Positions 55,450 through 64,000 of a stretch of DNA of 64,000 bases are shown here, in pieces. Numbering within the stretch: position 1 is the first letter of the stretch; the number at the start of each line of letters is the position of its first letter. Both the position numbers and the translations under genes were made by a program. The DNA lies in contig NZ_QNRF01000005.1 of NCBI RefSeq assembly GCF_003314975.1, forward strand, positions 248,001 through 312,000. Reading direction: 5' to 3'. The notes beneath the pieces were generated by a model. That model searched no databases. It was not told where the DNA came from and saw only the letters and a list, made by a program, of their open reading frames with translations. The DNA comes from Marinomonas aquiplantarum (GTDB lineage Bacteria > Pseudomonadota > Gammaproteobacteria > Pseudomonadales > Marinomonadaceae).

Positions 55450-56384
55450 TGGTTAGCTTCTACAAAGTCGTGTATGTGACCAATGGCAATCTGCACAAGT
55501 TTTTCCATTGCTCCTTGACTTGCCCAAGCAACATGAGGCGTTAGCAAAAAATTGCGGGATTGGGTTAAATGAAATAATGGTGAATCATTGGGCATGGGTT
55601 CTTGTGCCGCAACATCAAATGCTGCCCCAGCAATTTGTTTTGACTCTATGGCTTTAACAAGGGCCGCTTCGTTGACGATACCGCCTCGGCTCATGTTGAT
55701 CAGTAGAGCATGATTTTGCATGCGCTTAAATTCGATTTCACCTATTAAATTTTGGGTCTCTGGCGTTAAAGGACAGTGCAAACTAATGATGTCAGCGTCC
55801 TCTATGGCTTGGTTGAAAGAAACATAACCATCACGTATATCTGTTTGGTTTTTCCTTTCTACAAACATGACTTGCATGCAAAATGCCTTTGCCAGTATCG
55901 AAACTTGTGTACCCAATTGACCGCTACCGATAATGGCCATTTTGGAACCAGATAAATCTTTAATGGGATAATCCATTAAACAAAAGAATTCCGATTTAGC
56001 CCAAGCACCAGACTGTACATCTTGAAGGTATGAGGCAAGGTTACGACGCAGTGCTAACAACATGGCAAATGTGTGCTCAGGGACACTGGTAGCAGAATAT
56101 CCTTCCACGTTTTGTACTTTTATGCCGTTTTCTTCACAAGCTTCCATGGCCACGTTGTTGGTACCCGTTGCCATTACTTGAATGAGTTTCAGAACCGAGG
56201 CGTTGTTAATTTGCTCGCGACTGATCACGACTTTATTCGTGAGTACAATGTCGGCGTCTTGGATGCGATCAGCTACTTCTGTTTCATGAGTATTATGGTA
56301 TTCAACATAATTGGTAATGCTTTTGTTGAAGTGGATACTCAAATTTTCAGGGAAAGAGCCTCTATCTAGAAAAACGGCTTTCAT
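55446..56384 (-). CDS. D-2-hydroxyacid dehydrogenase, NAD(P)-dependent
   Basis: A 312-aa enzyme reducing 2-oxo acids or oxidising D-2-hydroxyacids. The NAD loop is AIIGSGQLGTQ (about 149-159), the catalytic arginine is in MSRGGIVNE (about 231), glutamate in AAQEPMPNDSPL (about 258), and histidine in TPHVAWASQGAM (about 286). It resembles glycerate dehydrogenase (HprA) in the conserved VQNVEGYSATSVPEHTFAMLL stretch. The substrate is inferred only from similarity. Forms a unit with truC downstream; 9 bases after tesA's stop, so tesA-this gene-truC is probably one leftward operon. Confidence 0.9.
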   Translation of the reverse strand: MKAVFLDRGSFPENLSIHFNKSITNYVEYHNTHETEVADRIQDADIVLTNKVVISREQINNASVLKLIQVMATGTNNVAMEACEENGIKVQNVEGYSATSVPEHTFAMLLALRRNLASYLQDVQSGAWAKSEFFCLMDYPIKDLSGSKMAIIGSGQLGTQVSILAKAFCMQVMFVERKNQTDIRDGYVSFNQAIEDADIISLHCPLTPETQNLIGEIEFKRMQNHALLINMSRGGIVNEAALVKAIESKQIAGAAFDVAAQEPMPNDSPLFHLTQSRNFLLTPHVAWASQGAMEKLVQIAIGHIHDFVEANQ

Positions 56385-56393
56385 TAATTTTCC

Positions 56394-57017
56394 TTATTTT
56401 TCGTCTAATAATGGCTGTAAATATGGCAGGATATTTTCTAGCAGAATAGGTTGGCCTTCTTTATTAGGGTGTAGTCCGTCATTTTGCATAAGTTCTTTAT
56501 TGAGAGCGACGTTTTTCAGCATGAAGGGCAAATAGGCAATTTGATATTGATCGGCAACGTCTTTGTAGAGCTCAAAAAACATTTTGGTATAACGTTTACC
56601 ATAATTTTGAGGGATCTGGTTGCCAATTAGTAATACCTTCGCGCCAAGGTTCTGAGACTGTTCGACCATGTTTTTCAGATTGTCTTTGGTCTGATTTAAC
56701 GGGTAACCACGTAAGGCATCATTGGCACCGAGCTCTAATACGACCCATTTAGGTTGATATTGCTCTAATAATGCCGGAAAACGAGACAAGCCGCCTTGAG
56801 TGGTTTCACCGCTAACACTGGCATTGATAACGTTAATATTTGGGTGTGATTGATTTAATTGATTTTTTAGTAAACTTACCCAGCCATCTTGTTGTCTTAA
56901 ATTATAAGCAGCACTAAGACTGTCGCCCATGACAAGTAAATTGGCGGCAGAAGAGCTTGTCGCTATAAGCAGCAAGCTAAATGTTAAAACGATTTTTTGA
57001 ATGGCTTTTACAAACAT
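56394..57017 (-). CDS. tesA: Thioesterase I / lysophospholipase L1 (TesA-type SGNH hydrolase)
   Basis: Periplasmic SGNH hydrolase of 207 aa cleaving acyl-thioesters and lysophospholipids. A signal peptide (ending SSSAA, about residue 24) is followed by block I GDSLSAAYN with the catalytic serine, block III GANDALRG, and block V DGLHPN with the Asp-His pair near the C-terminus. Divergent tesA and ybbA is the same arrangement as in E. coli; the space between them is only 24 bases, so the promoters must lie within or overlap the opposite gene. SD GAAGG precedes the ATG. Confidence 0.94.
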   Translation of the reverse strand: MFVKAIQKIVLTFSLLLIATSSSAANLLVMGDSLSAAYNLRQQDGWVSLLKNQLNQSHPNINVINASVSGETTQGGLSRFPALLEQYQPKWVVLELGANDALRGYPLNQTKDNLKNMVEQSQNLGAKVLLIGNQIPQNYGKRYTKMFFELYKDVADQYQIAYLPFMLKNVALNKELMQNDGLHPNKEGQPILLENILPYLQPLLDEK

Positions 57018-57041
57018 ATTTAACCTTCAGAGTATTAAAGC

Positions 57042-57725
57042 ATGAGCAATAGAACGGCGATTAAGGTCAGTAATCTTACTCACACAGTGACATCAAATAC
57101 AGGGGATTTAACCATATTGAAAGGAATCAATATGGAAATTCTGGAGAGTCAGTCTGTCGCAATCGTCGGTGCATCAGGCTCTGGTAAGTCGACATTACTT
57201 GGCCTATTAGCAGGGTTAGATGTTAACACGTCAGGGGATATTTTTGTTTATGATCAAGCGTTTTCAGCATTAAGTGAAGAAAAACGCGCCATAATACGAG
57301 GTCAGTACGTTGGCTTTGTCTTCCAATCATTTCACTTGCTGCCAAGCTTACAAGCGATCGAAAATGTAATGCTGCCAGCGGAATTAAAAGGGGACAAAGA
57401 CGCACGACAGAAAGCGGAAGCTTTATTACAAAAAGTTGGCTTATCACATCGCTTAACGCATTACCCTAATCAATTGTCAGGTGGGGAGCAGCAGCGTGTT
57501 GCGATCGCCAGAGCGTTTGCTTCTCAGCCTAAAATCCTATTTGCGGACGAACCAACTGGAAACCTAGATGAAGAAAACGGTAAGTTGATTATCGATTTGC
57601 TGTTTGATCTTAACCAATCACAAGGCACGACTCTTGTCATGGTAACCCACGACAATGAACTTGCTAAAATGTGTGATCGTCAATTGATCATGTCATCCGG
57701 TCAACTAACGGAAAAGTCCCTATGA
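57042..57725 (+). CDS. ybbA: ABC transporter ATP-binding protein YbbA
   Basis: A 227-aa ATPase of the LolD/MacB type. Walker A is VGASGSGKSTLLGLLAGLD (about residues 42-60), the Q-loop is FQSFHLLPSLQ, signature LSGGEQQRVAIARAFA (about 143-158) and Walker B LFADEPTGNLD. It pairs with YbbP, overlapping its start by four bases. Type VII ABC systems act in the envelope on lipids, peptides or toxins; for YbbAP an association with TesA and lysophospholipid extraction has been proposed. Start ATG 57042 lacks a strong ribosome-binding site. Confidence 0.92.
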   Translation: MSNRTAIKVSNLTHTVTSNTGDLTILKGINMEILESQSVAIVGASGSGKSTLLGLLAGLDVNTSGDIFVYDQAFSALSEEKRAIIRGQYVGFVFQSFHLLPSLQAIENVMLPAELKGDKDARQKAEALLQKVGLSHRLTHYPNQLSGGEQQRVAIARAFASQPKILFADEPTGNLDEENGKLIIDLLFDLNQSQGTTLVMVTHDNELAKMCDRQLIMSSGQLTEKSL

Positions 57726-60181
57726 TGTTCATATTTCGATTAATGGTTCGAGATTTTCGCAGCGGCGATTTGCTTACACTCTTGGCCGCGCTCGTTATAT
57801 CGGTCGGTACAGTGACATCTATTGGGCTCTTTATTGACCGCTTACAACTGTCGTTTGAAGAGCAGTCTGCTAACTTATTAGCGGCAGATCGTTTGGTCCG
57901 AAGTGATGAGAACATCCCATTAGACTGGATCCAAAAAGCAGATGATCTGAGCTTAGAGCAAGCACAAAGAACATCTTTTACAACCATGATGTTCGCAAAA
58001 GACAGTTTGCAACTGGCACAAATCAGTGCTGTTACGGATTCCTATCCTCTAAGAGGGGCTTATTTAGTAGATCAAACGCTTTTCGGTCAGGGACAACAGT
58101 GGACTCAACCACCAGCCACGGGTGAAGTATGGCTGTCTTCTAGGTTGGCTAGCATGTTGGGCGTCAGTCTTGGCGATAAAGTGGAAATAGGAGAAGCTGA
58201 ATTTAGTGTTAGTCAGTTTTTGGTGAGAGATCCTGGATCAACCACGTCGGCATTTGCTATCTCACCAAGAGCAGTAATCAATGACAAGGATTTAGCTAAA
58301 ACACAGGTAATCATTCCTGGAAGTCGAGTGCGCTACTCCCTGTTGCTCGCCGGAAATAGAGACGCCTTGCAAGAATACGGCGATTGGCTAACCCCTCAAT
58401 TGGTTGATGGTCAGCGCTGGCGTACTCCGTCGCAAAGTGGTGAGCGCGTTGGCAACACCATCAGTCGAGCAGAATCATTTTTGTTGTTGGCGGGAACATT
58501 GGCTGTTGTCATGTCAGGTATTGCTATGGCATTGGCGTCTGCTCGCTTTGTAAAACGCCACTTGATGCAAGTCGCCATCCTAAAAACCATTGGTGCGACC
58601 CCTAAATTCTTAAGCTTGGCTTTTCTTCAACAACTAAGCTTGCTCTTCTGTGTCGGTACCTTGATTGGCTTAGCGATAGGCTGGGGGATACAAGAGATTA
58701 TCGCCACATTACTATCTGGTTTGATGTCGACTGAATTACCGTCACCATCTATTAGTCGTTTATGGCTAGGGATTGCAACCGGTTTGGTATCCATGTTGGC
58801 GTTTTGTTTACCGTTAGTGATGCGTTTAATTAAAATTTCACCACTTTCGGTATTACAACCTACGGCTAAAATTGAGCAAAACACCGCCATTATCTACTCT
58901 CTTGGTTTTGCTGGTATGTACGCGCTTATGTGTATCTATACTAAAGGCTTTTTACTACCTACTGTAATGACATTGAGTATTGTTGGCATTGGTTTAATTG
59001 TCGGGTTAATTGGCATTGGAGCGTTCAAGCTAGGCAGAAGGTTGACCTCTGGTGCAACCAGTGGCTGGCAAATTGGTCTTGCTTCATTATATCGCCGCTT
59101 GATACCGAACTTGTTTCAGCTGTTGGTCTTTACCTTGATCATTATGTTGACGCTAATCCTCATTGGTGTGCAGTCGAGTCTAATCAGTGACTGGCAAAAG
59201 CAACTTCCAGAAGATGCGCCTAATCACTATATTTTTAATGTTCAGAGCAATCAAATTGACGCCATTAATCAAACCAGCCAAGCATTAGAAATACCACATT
59301 CAGATTGGTATCCTATGGTACGAGGCCGTGTCATAAAAATTAATGATGATAATGTAGACGATTTATACCCTGAGGGGCGCAATGAACCTGAATTAGTTGA
59401 TCGTGAATTAAACCTCACATGGTCAGATCAGCTAGGCCAAGGAAACACATTGCTAGAAGGCGATTTTTCAGCTGAAGGTCTCTCCATTGAACAAAGAGTC
59501 GCACAAGAAGTCGGTGTTTCTCTTGGTGATAAACTCACCATTAACATTGGTGGCAATATTGTTACCTTGCCCATCACTTCAGTAAGAGAAGTTGATTGGG
59601 GGACAATGCAGCCTAATTTTTATTTGATTTTGCCTAAACATGCGCTACAAGATTACCCTGCTAATTTCGTCAGTAGCCTGTTTGTTGACAACGATAAGGC
59701 GCAGGATTTTTATAAAGGCATGTCGAATTACCCCACTGTTTCGATTTTAAATGTGGGAGATATCCTCAAGCAGATTCAAACCATTATTGGGCAATTGTCA
59801 CAGGCCATTCAATTAGTCCTCTTGTGTATCTTGTGTGCCGGCGGTTTAGTGTTGTTAGCCAGTGTACGATCTACCCTTGAGGAAAGGCTTGAAGAAGGTG
59901 CTTTATTAAGAGTGCTGGGAGCAAAAAGCAGTTTAGTCAGACAATCAATATTTGTTGAGTTTGGGGCATTAGGATTCTTCTCTGGTGTGATTTCTGCACT
60001 CGGGGCCGAACTATGCCTTTACGGGTTGCAAGTTTATGTCTTTAATACTCAAGCTAATTGGCATCCGAACCTATGGTTATTCGGACCTCTGATTGGTGTA
60101 TGTGTCATTTTGACCATTGGTGTATTTGCCAGTCGTAAGGTATTAAATGTGCCTCCGATGCATTTATTACGTGATATCTGA
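57722..60181 (+). CDS. ybbP: ABC transporter permease YbbP (FtsX-like)
   Basis: A large inner-membrane permease of 819 aa with two FtsX-type repeats. Helices are visible at about 20-45, 250-280, 305-335, 345-365, 390-440, 470-490 and three near the C-terminus (about 690-715, 745-765, 785-805). Two periplasmic portions lie at about 50-245 and 495-680. The layout matches E. coli YbbP (804 aa). It is the partner of YbbA (four-base start overlap). No TonB or lipoprotein gene is attached. polB starts 23 bases downstream. Confidence 0.92.
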   Translation: MMFIFRLMVRDFRSGDLLTLLAALVISVGTVTSIGLFIDRLQLSFEEQSANLLAADRLVRSDENIPLDWIQKADDLSLEQAQRTSFTTMMFAKDSLQLAQISAVTDSYPLRGAYLVDQTLFGQGQQWTQPPATGEVWLSSRLASMLGVSLGDKVEIGEAEFSVSQFLVRDPGSTTSAFAISPRAVINDKDLAKTQVIIPGSRVRYSLLLAGNRDALQEYGDWLTPQLVDGQRWRTPSQSGERVGNTISRAESFLLLAGTLAVVMSGIAMALASARFVKRHLMQVAILKTIGATPKFLSLAFLQQLSLLFCVGTLIGLAIGWGIQEIIATLLSGLMSTELPSPSISRLWLGIATGLVSMLAFCLPLVMRLIKISPLSVLQPTAKIEQNTAIIYSLGFAGMYALMCIYTKGFLLPTVMTLSIVGIGLIVGLIGIGAFKLGRRLTSGATSGWQIGLASLYRRLIPNLFQLLVFTLIIMLTLILIGVQSSLISDWQKQLPEDAPNHYIFNVQSNQIDAINQTSQALEIPHSDWYPMVRGRVIKINDDNVDDLYPEGRNEPELVDRELNLTWSDQLGQGNTLLEGDFSAEGLSIEQRVAQEVGVSLGDKLTINIGGNIVTLPITSVREVDWGTMQPNFYLILPKHALQDYPANFVSSLFVDNDKAQDFYKGMSNYPTVSILNVGDILKQIQTIIGQLSQAIQLVLLCILCAGGLVLLASVRSTLEERLEEGALLRVLGAKSSLVRQSIFVEFGALGFFSGVISALGAELCLYGLQVYVFNTQANWHPNLWLFGPLIGVCVILTIGVFASRKVLNVPPMHLLRDI

Positions 60182-60204
60182 TTTTCCCCAGAGCAAGGTT
60201 TGTA

Positions 60205-62538
60205 ATGTTTAAAGAGCAAAAAGGCTACATTGTCAGTCGCCATACCAAAGAAGTGAATGGTCAGATCGAAATGAGCCTTTTTGTCAAAACGCCTGACGGG
60301 ACGGTGAAAGTCATACCGGACCGCCAGCAAACCAGCTTTTTTAGCACTATCCCGATGTCAGAACTTCCTACCGACATCAATGGCGTTCAGTATCACGCTA
60401 CAGAACTCAGTTCATTTGAACATCAAGCGGTTACCTTAATCCAAACTAATAGCATGATTTTACACAGACAAATTTTGAAATTTGTTAAACAAACAGGTCA
60501 TGCGGTTTTTGAAGAAGACATCAAGCCACATGATCGCTATTTAATGGAAAGAAACATCCGTGGCGCCATTCGATTTATAGGTATGGTTGAGCAGGGTGGA
60601 TCGGTTTATAAGCAAGCTAAGGTGATTGCAGGAGATTACTCTCCGAATTGGAATATTTGGTCGTTAGACATTGAAACCTCGGTCACGCATAACAAAATCC
60701 TGTCGATAGGCGTTACCAATGATGAACTTCGACAGGCCTTCGTGGTGGCACCTGAAAATACCGATTTAGAGCATGTCACCGCGTTTGCCGATGAGCGCAG
60801 TTTGCTACTCGGCTTTATGCAGTTCGTAAAGAAACACAATCCAGATGTATTTATCGGTTGGAATCTGATCGGCTTTGACCTTCACTTTATTGATCAACGT
60901 TGCCAACAGTTGGGCATTCGGGCTGCTTTTGGTGTGAATGGTGAAACCTGGAGTATCCGCTCCTCTGACAATCAAGGTAAATACTTCGCCTCTATTCCAG
61001 GCAGAGTCGCCTTAGACGGCATTACCCTACTTAAGGTGGGCGGCTATCATTTTGAGTCATACAGTTTAAACAATGTCAGTCACGAAATTTTAGGCGACAG
61101 TAAGCTGCTTCATGGCGGTGATCGTTGGCAAGAAATAGAGCGGATGCATCAGCATGATTTGGCTGCCTTTGTGGACTACAATCTTCAAGACTGCGACCTA
61201 GTTTGGCGTATTTTCAAGCAACTAAAACTGATTGAGCTACAACAAACTCGTGTGGATCTTACCGGCATACCAATGGAGCAAACTGGTGGTTCGGTTGCCT
61301 CTTTTGAAAACCTTTATATCCCGCGCTTGCATCAAGCCGGATACGTAGCACCAGCATGGAAAGACGAAGCCTTTGTCGCCAGTCCTGGTGGTTTTGTGAT
61401 GAACTCGATCCCTGGCCTTTATAAAAATGTCTTGGTCTTCGATTTCAAAAGTCTATATCCAAGCATTATTCGCACCTTTTTCATTGATCCTTTAGCTCGT
61501 ATTTCGGCGCAAAAAAGGCCACTTCAACCTAATCAACATATCGTACCAGGTTATTTGGGAGCACATTTTGATGTGGGCAAGGCCATATTGCCTGAGTTGG
61601 TTGGTGAACTTGCTAAGGCAAGGGAAGATGCAAAGTCATCTCACAATGACATTTTAAGTTACGCCATTAAAATCATCATGAACTCTTTATACGGCGTACT
61701 AGGGTCAAATGTGTGTCGCTTTTATCATGCTGAGCTGGCCAGCTCGATCACAATGCGTGGGCATGAGATATTGCAACTCACTAAAAGCTGGATGGAAGAG
61801 AAGGGCGCAACCGTCATTTATGGCGATACCGATTCATTGTTCGTGGTGCTCAATGATGACAGAGATCAAGCTGAGGTTTTGGGGAAGCAATTATGTGAGG
61901 ATATTAATCACACATTAACCGCATGGTGTCGTAACTATGCCAATGTGGACTCTCACTTAGAGCTTGAATTTGAAACCCTCTATGAACGCTTTTTTATGCC
62001 AACCATTCGAGGGCAAGAAGAAGGCAGTAAGAAACGCTACGCAGGTAAAGCTAAGGATAAAATTATCTTCAAAGGCCTAGAGGCCGCTCGTACGGATTGG
62101 ACTAAGTTGGCGCGAGAATTTCAACGTAACCTTTTTGACATTATCTTTAATGATGAAAATCCTATTCCTTATATCCAATCCATCGTAGAACAGCTTAAAG
62201 CAGGAAAGCTTGACGAATGGCTGGTCTACAGTAAGCAATTAAGTCGACCACTGTCAGCCTATTCAAAGCACAAACCGCCGCATGTGCGTGCCGCAATGAT
62301 GATTGATGAAAAGCGTGCCAGCCTTGGCTTACCTTTGGAATACAATAAAGGGCGAAAGCGGGTAAATTACGTTTATCAGACATCTGGGGTGATGCCCTAT
62401 GAGACACATGTCGATCTACGTCATTTAGATTATGAGCACTATATTGAAAAGCAACTCGTTCCGATTGCAGATAGTGTTCTCCCTATCTTCAAAACAAACA
62501 TGGCAAGTTTATTATCACAGCAAATTTCGTTGCTTTAA
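60205..62538 (+). CDS. polB: DNA polymerase II
   Basis: Family B polymerase for replication restart and lesion bypass. 3'-5' exonuclease motifs: SLDIETS (about residue 153), GWNLIGFDLHF (about 222) and YNLQDCDL (about 328). Polymerase motifs: DFKSLYPSI (A, about 412), KIIMNSLYGVLG (B, about 489) and YGDTDSLFV (C, about 539). The exonuclease and polymerase centres all look intact. 777 aa against 783 in E. coli. In E. coli polB is SOS-controlled; no LexA box is visible here directly upstream, and co-transcription with ybbAP is likely. Converges on tatD with a four-base overlap. Confidence 0.97.
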   Translation: MFKEQKGYIVSRHTKEVNGQIEMSLFVKTPDGTVKVIPDRQQTSFFSTIPMSELPTDINGVQYHATELSSFEHQAVTLIQTNSMILHRQILKFVKQTGHAVFEEDIKPHDRYLMERNIRGAIRFIGMVEQGGSVYKQAKVIAGDYSPNWNIWSLDIETSVTHNKILSIGVTNDELRQAFVVAPENTDLEHVTAFADERSLLLGFMQFVKKHNPDVFIGWNLIGFDLHFIDQRCQQLGIRAAFGVNGETWSIRSSDNQGKYFASIPGRVALDGITLLKVGGYHFESYSLNNVSHEILGDSKLLHGGDRWQEIERMHQHDLAAFVDYNLQDCDLVWRIFKQLKLIELQQTRVDLTGIPMEQTGGSVASFENLYIPRLHQAGYVAPAWKDEAFVASPGGFVMNSIPGLYKNVLVFDFKSLYPSIIRTFFIDPLARISAQKRPLQPNQHIVPGYLGAHFDVGKAILPELVGELAKAREDAKSSHNDILSYAIKIIMNSLYGVLGSNVCRFYHAELASSITMRGHEILQLTKSWMEEKGATVIYGDTDSLFVVLNDDRDQAEVLGKQLCEDINHTLTAWCRNYANVDSHLELEFETLYERFFMPTIRGQEEGSKKRYAGKAKDKIIFKGLEAARTDWTKLAREFQRNLFDIIFNDENPIPYIQSIVEQLKAGKLDEWLVYSKQLSRPLSAYSKHKPPHVRAAMMIDEKRASLGLPLEYNKGRKRVNYVYQTSGVMPYETHVDLRHLDYEHYIEKQLVPIADSVLPIFKTNMASLLSQQISLL

Positions 62539-63326
62539 GTTGCGTCGCTGTAAGGGGACAAATTAAACAGTCTATGTGTATTATCAAGCGTGGCTTCGAT
62601 TAATGCTTCTGCTGAGATTCCTCTTAATCTGGCTACTTCTTCTGCCACAAAGGGAAGGTATTTTGGGTGGTTCTTTTTTGGCCTAGGTCTTATGTTTCTA
62701 GGCAATAAATACGGTGCATCGGTTTCCAATAGTAATTTATCTAGAGGGATGTGAGGCACAGCAGATTGTAAGTCATGTCCTCTTCTTTCATCACACACCC
62801 AGCCGGTTATACCAATGTACAGACCAAGCTCTAGGTAATGGTTTAATTCTTCCGTTGAGCCTGTAAAACAATGAATGACAGAATTCTGAGCAACTTCAGG
62901 GTGCTGTTTCAAGGTCGCAATCATTTCTTGATGTGCGTCTCTTTCATGTAAGTAAAGAGGTAAAGAGAATTCTGTGGCCAGCTCGATCTGTTGGTGAAAA
63001 GCAAATCGTTGTTGCTCCGGAGTAGAATAATTACGATTAAAATCTAAACCGGTTTCTCCAATGGCGACGGCTTGATGAGTATTGAGCAGCTCTCGAAATA
63101 CTTGCTGACTGTTCGTATGCCAGGTTTTAGCTTGATGAGGGTGACAACCAATGGTTTGCCAAAGGCTTGGATGACGTTGGCAATGTTGTGCAAGCAACTG
63201 ACTTTCATCAAGATCTGAAGCAATGCAAATAATGCCATTGACACCATGCAGATTTGTCTCTGACAGGGTGAGTTCTAAATCGTCTAAAAATATTGAATGA
63301 TTTAAATTAACGCCAATGTCTATCAT
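62535..63326 (-). CDS. tatD: TatD family deoxyribonuclease
   Basis: Metal-dependent 3'-5' DNase of the TIM-barrel type, active on oxidatively damaged DNA and RNA. The start IDIGVNLNHSIF is the E. coli TatD version, which lacks the N-terminal HxH of YcfH. The metal site is otherwise conserved: GETGLDFNRN (E, about 91), YLHERDAHQEM (H), VIHCFTGSTEEL (H, about 150) and LLETDAPYL (D, about 203). 263 aa against 260. Its start overlaps the stop of the EAL-HDOD gene upstream by four bases, so they form one transcription unit. Confidence 0.9.
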   Translation of the reverse strand: MIDIGVNLNHSIFLDDLELTLSETNLHGVNGIICIASDLDESQLLAQHCQRHPSLWQTIGCHPHQAKTWHTNSQQVFRELLNTHQAVAIGETGLDFNRNYSTPEQQRFAFHQQIELATEFSLPLYLHERDAHQEMIATLKQHPEVAQNSVIHCFTGSTEELNHYLELGLYIGITGWVCDERRGHDLQSAVPHIPLDKLLLETDAPYLLPRNIRPRPKKNHPKYLPFVAEEVARLRGISAEALIEATLDNTHRLFNLSPYSDAT

Positions 63327-64000
63327 ATTTGTGACATCTCTTTTGCCATATTCAGGCTATCGATATAGAGGTTTTTTAACGCTTCTTTGGATATATTCTT
63401 CATGGCTAATTGTTCAAATGGAATTTTTTCCCAGCGACCTGATTCATATGCCTCGACCATTCGCAATACACCGCCTAAGTTACCTTGGTATTCTAATAAG
63501 GCTTTGGTGATATTCGTGTCTAACGGTAGGTCTTTTAATAGTGTGGCCAGATCTTCATCGTAAAAACTTGGCAAATAGGAAAACAAGCCAACTAAAAAGG
63601 CACCTTCCAACTTTGGAAACAACACTGCGCTTATATTATGGCAGAAACAGGCACGAGAAACGGCCATAGAAAATAAACAATCTGGCTTCCCTGGCACACT
63701 ACTGAGCATGACTAATCCTACCCATTTCACGAGATCGCGAACTCCGATGATTTCAACGGCTCGCTGTGCGTTCGTTACATTAAATTGGCTATGATATCGA
63801 GCGGTATGAGTTAGCTTAATAATTCTATAAGTCAGTGTAGGGTCACGCTCGATACAATCGGCGAGAAGCCGAGGCGATGTTTGATGGTTATTTAAATGAT
63901 TTAGTAATTCAATCAAAATGTCTTTATAGGCAATAACGCGTTTGCCTTTTATCTTAGTCATTTTGCGGATGAAGGTGCCGCTAAAATAAGCGTCCGGCAG
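63323..64000 (-). CDS. EAL-HDOD signalling protein, C-terminal part (cut at the window edge)
   Basis: The frame is open to position 64000, so the gene continues beyond the window. The first visible residues (LPDAYFSGTFIRK) look like the end of an EAL domain. They lead into an HDOD domain (about 25-180) with DPTLTYRIIKLTHTARY and RAVEIIGVRDLVKWVGLVML, and C-terminal helices. This is the YuxH-like arrangement, in which an often degenerate EAL half is joined to HDOD and the protein works in c-di-GMP or motility control. The internal ATG 63961 is not the true start. Its stop overlaps the tatD start. Confidence 0.82.
   Translation of the reverse strand: MPDAYFSGTFIRKMTKIKGKRVIAYKDILIELLNHLNNHQTSPRLLADCIERDPTLTYRIIKLTHTARYHSQFNVTNAQRAVEIIGVRDLVKWVGLVMLSSVPGKPDCLFSMAVSRACFCHNISAVLFPKLEGAFLVGLFSYLPSFYDEDLATLLKDLPLDTNITKALLEYQGNLGGVLRMVEAYESGRWEKIPFEQLAMKNISKEALKNLYIDSLNMAKEMSQI

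Noticed and set aside
62195..62407. Reverse frame in the C-terminal part of polB
   Set aside because: It lies within conserved PolB sequence and has no independent support.
1..64000. CRISPR array, insertion sequence, phage or secretion-system genes
   Set aside because: No regularly spaced repeats, transposase motifs or phage structural genes were seen; the window is nearly all core genes apart from hipBA.

Overview
The window is a chromosomal segment of a marine gammaproteobacterium, most likely Oceanospirillaceae and probably Marinomonas or a close relative. This is inferred from gene order (comEC-exbB-exbD-lpxK-trm112-ptpA-murB; ruvCAB-tolQRAB-pal-cpoB), from protein character, and from a moderately AT-rich composition. 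No species can be named from sequence alone. The segment is mostly core genome: about 67 protein genes, two tRNAs and many Rho-independent terminators. There is no rRNA, no CRISPR array and no recognisable insertion sequence.

Region by region. 1-5.3 kb: the end of comEC, then a tightly overlapping envelope operon (exbB, exbD, lpxK, Trm112-like gene, low-molecular-weight phosphatase, murB, murI); kdsB, usual in this cluster in relatives, is absent. 5.3-14.6 kb: patatin lipase, FabH-type synthase, phosphoglucomutase, SpeE-like methyltransferase-fold protein, PLP deaminase, NAD kinase, rhomboid protease and two small conserved genes. 14.6-24 kb: pepN, a coiled-coil lipoprotein, metH with cobO (a cobalamin-linked pair), and ridA. 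24-31.5 kb: a stand-alone cyclic-nucleotide-binding domain, the ABC-F ATPase YbiT, a MOSC protein, ornithine decarboxylase, a two-gene YeeE/YedE sulfur transporter, a TerB protein and sodB. 31.6-37.2 kb: a coiled-coil membrane protein, cysD-cysN, a MarR regulator with a siderophore-interacting flavoprotein, and a GreA-like protein. 37.4-47.6 kb: aspS, ruvCAB, the complete Tol-Pal operon, tRNA-Lys and nadA. 47.6-64 kb: another coiled-coil membrane protein, a nitroreductase, tRNA-Ser, a hipBA toxin-antitoxin pair, a thioesterase, a degenerate GGDEF protein, a SUI1 protein, a GNAT enzyme, truC, a 2-hydroxyacid dehydrogenase, tesA divergent from ybbAP, polB, tatD, and the end of an EAL-HDOD protein cut by the window edge.

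Functional themes are envelope energy and integrity (ExbBD, TolQRAB-Pal-CpoB, LpxK, MurB, MurI), sulfur handling (CysDN, YeeE pair, MetH, PLP enzyme), DNA repair (RuvABC with a LexA box, Pol II, TatD) and cyclic-dinucleotide/nucleotide signalling (degenerate GGDEF, EAL-HDOD tail, cNMP domain).

The most unusual signals are regulatory or degenerate. They are: a terminator with a competing antiterminator and a strong promoter upstream of metH; a repeated AGGACTTTAATT box set in the hipBA promoter; paired TTAGA/TCTAA dyads over both promoter elements of the YeeE operon; a perfect palindrome over the -35 of the marR-SIP operon; a CysN carrying what looks like an APS-kinase remnant without a P-loop; and a GGDEF domain whose signature is replaced by KGGQF. 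I found no wholly new multi-gene defence or mobile system.
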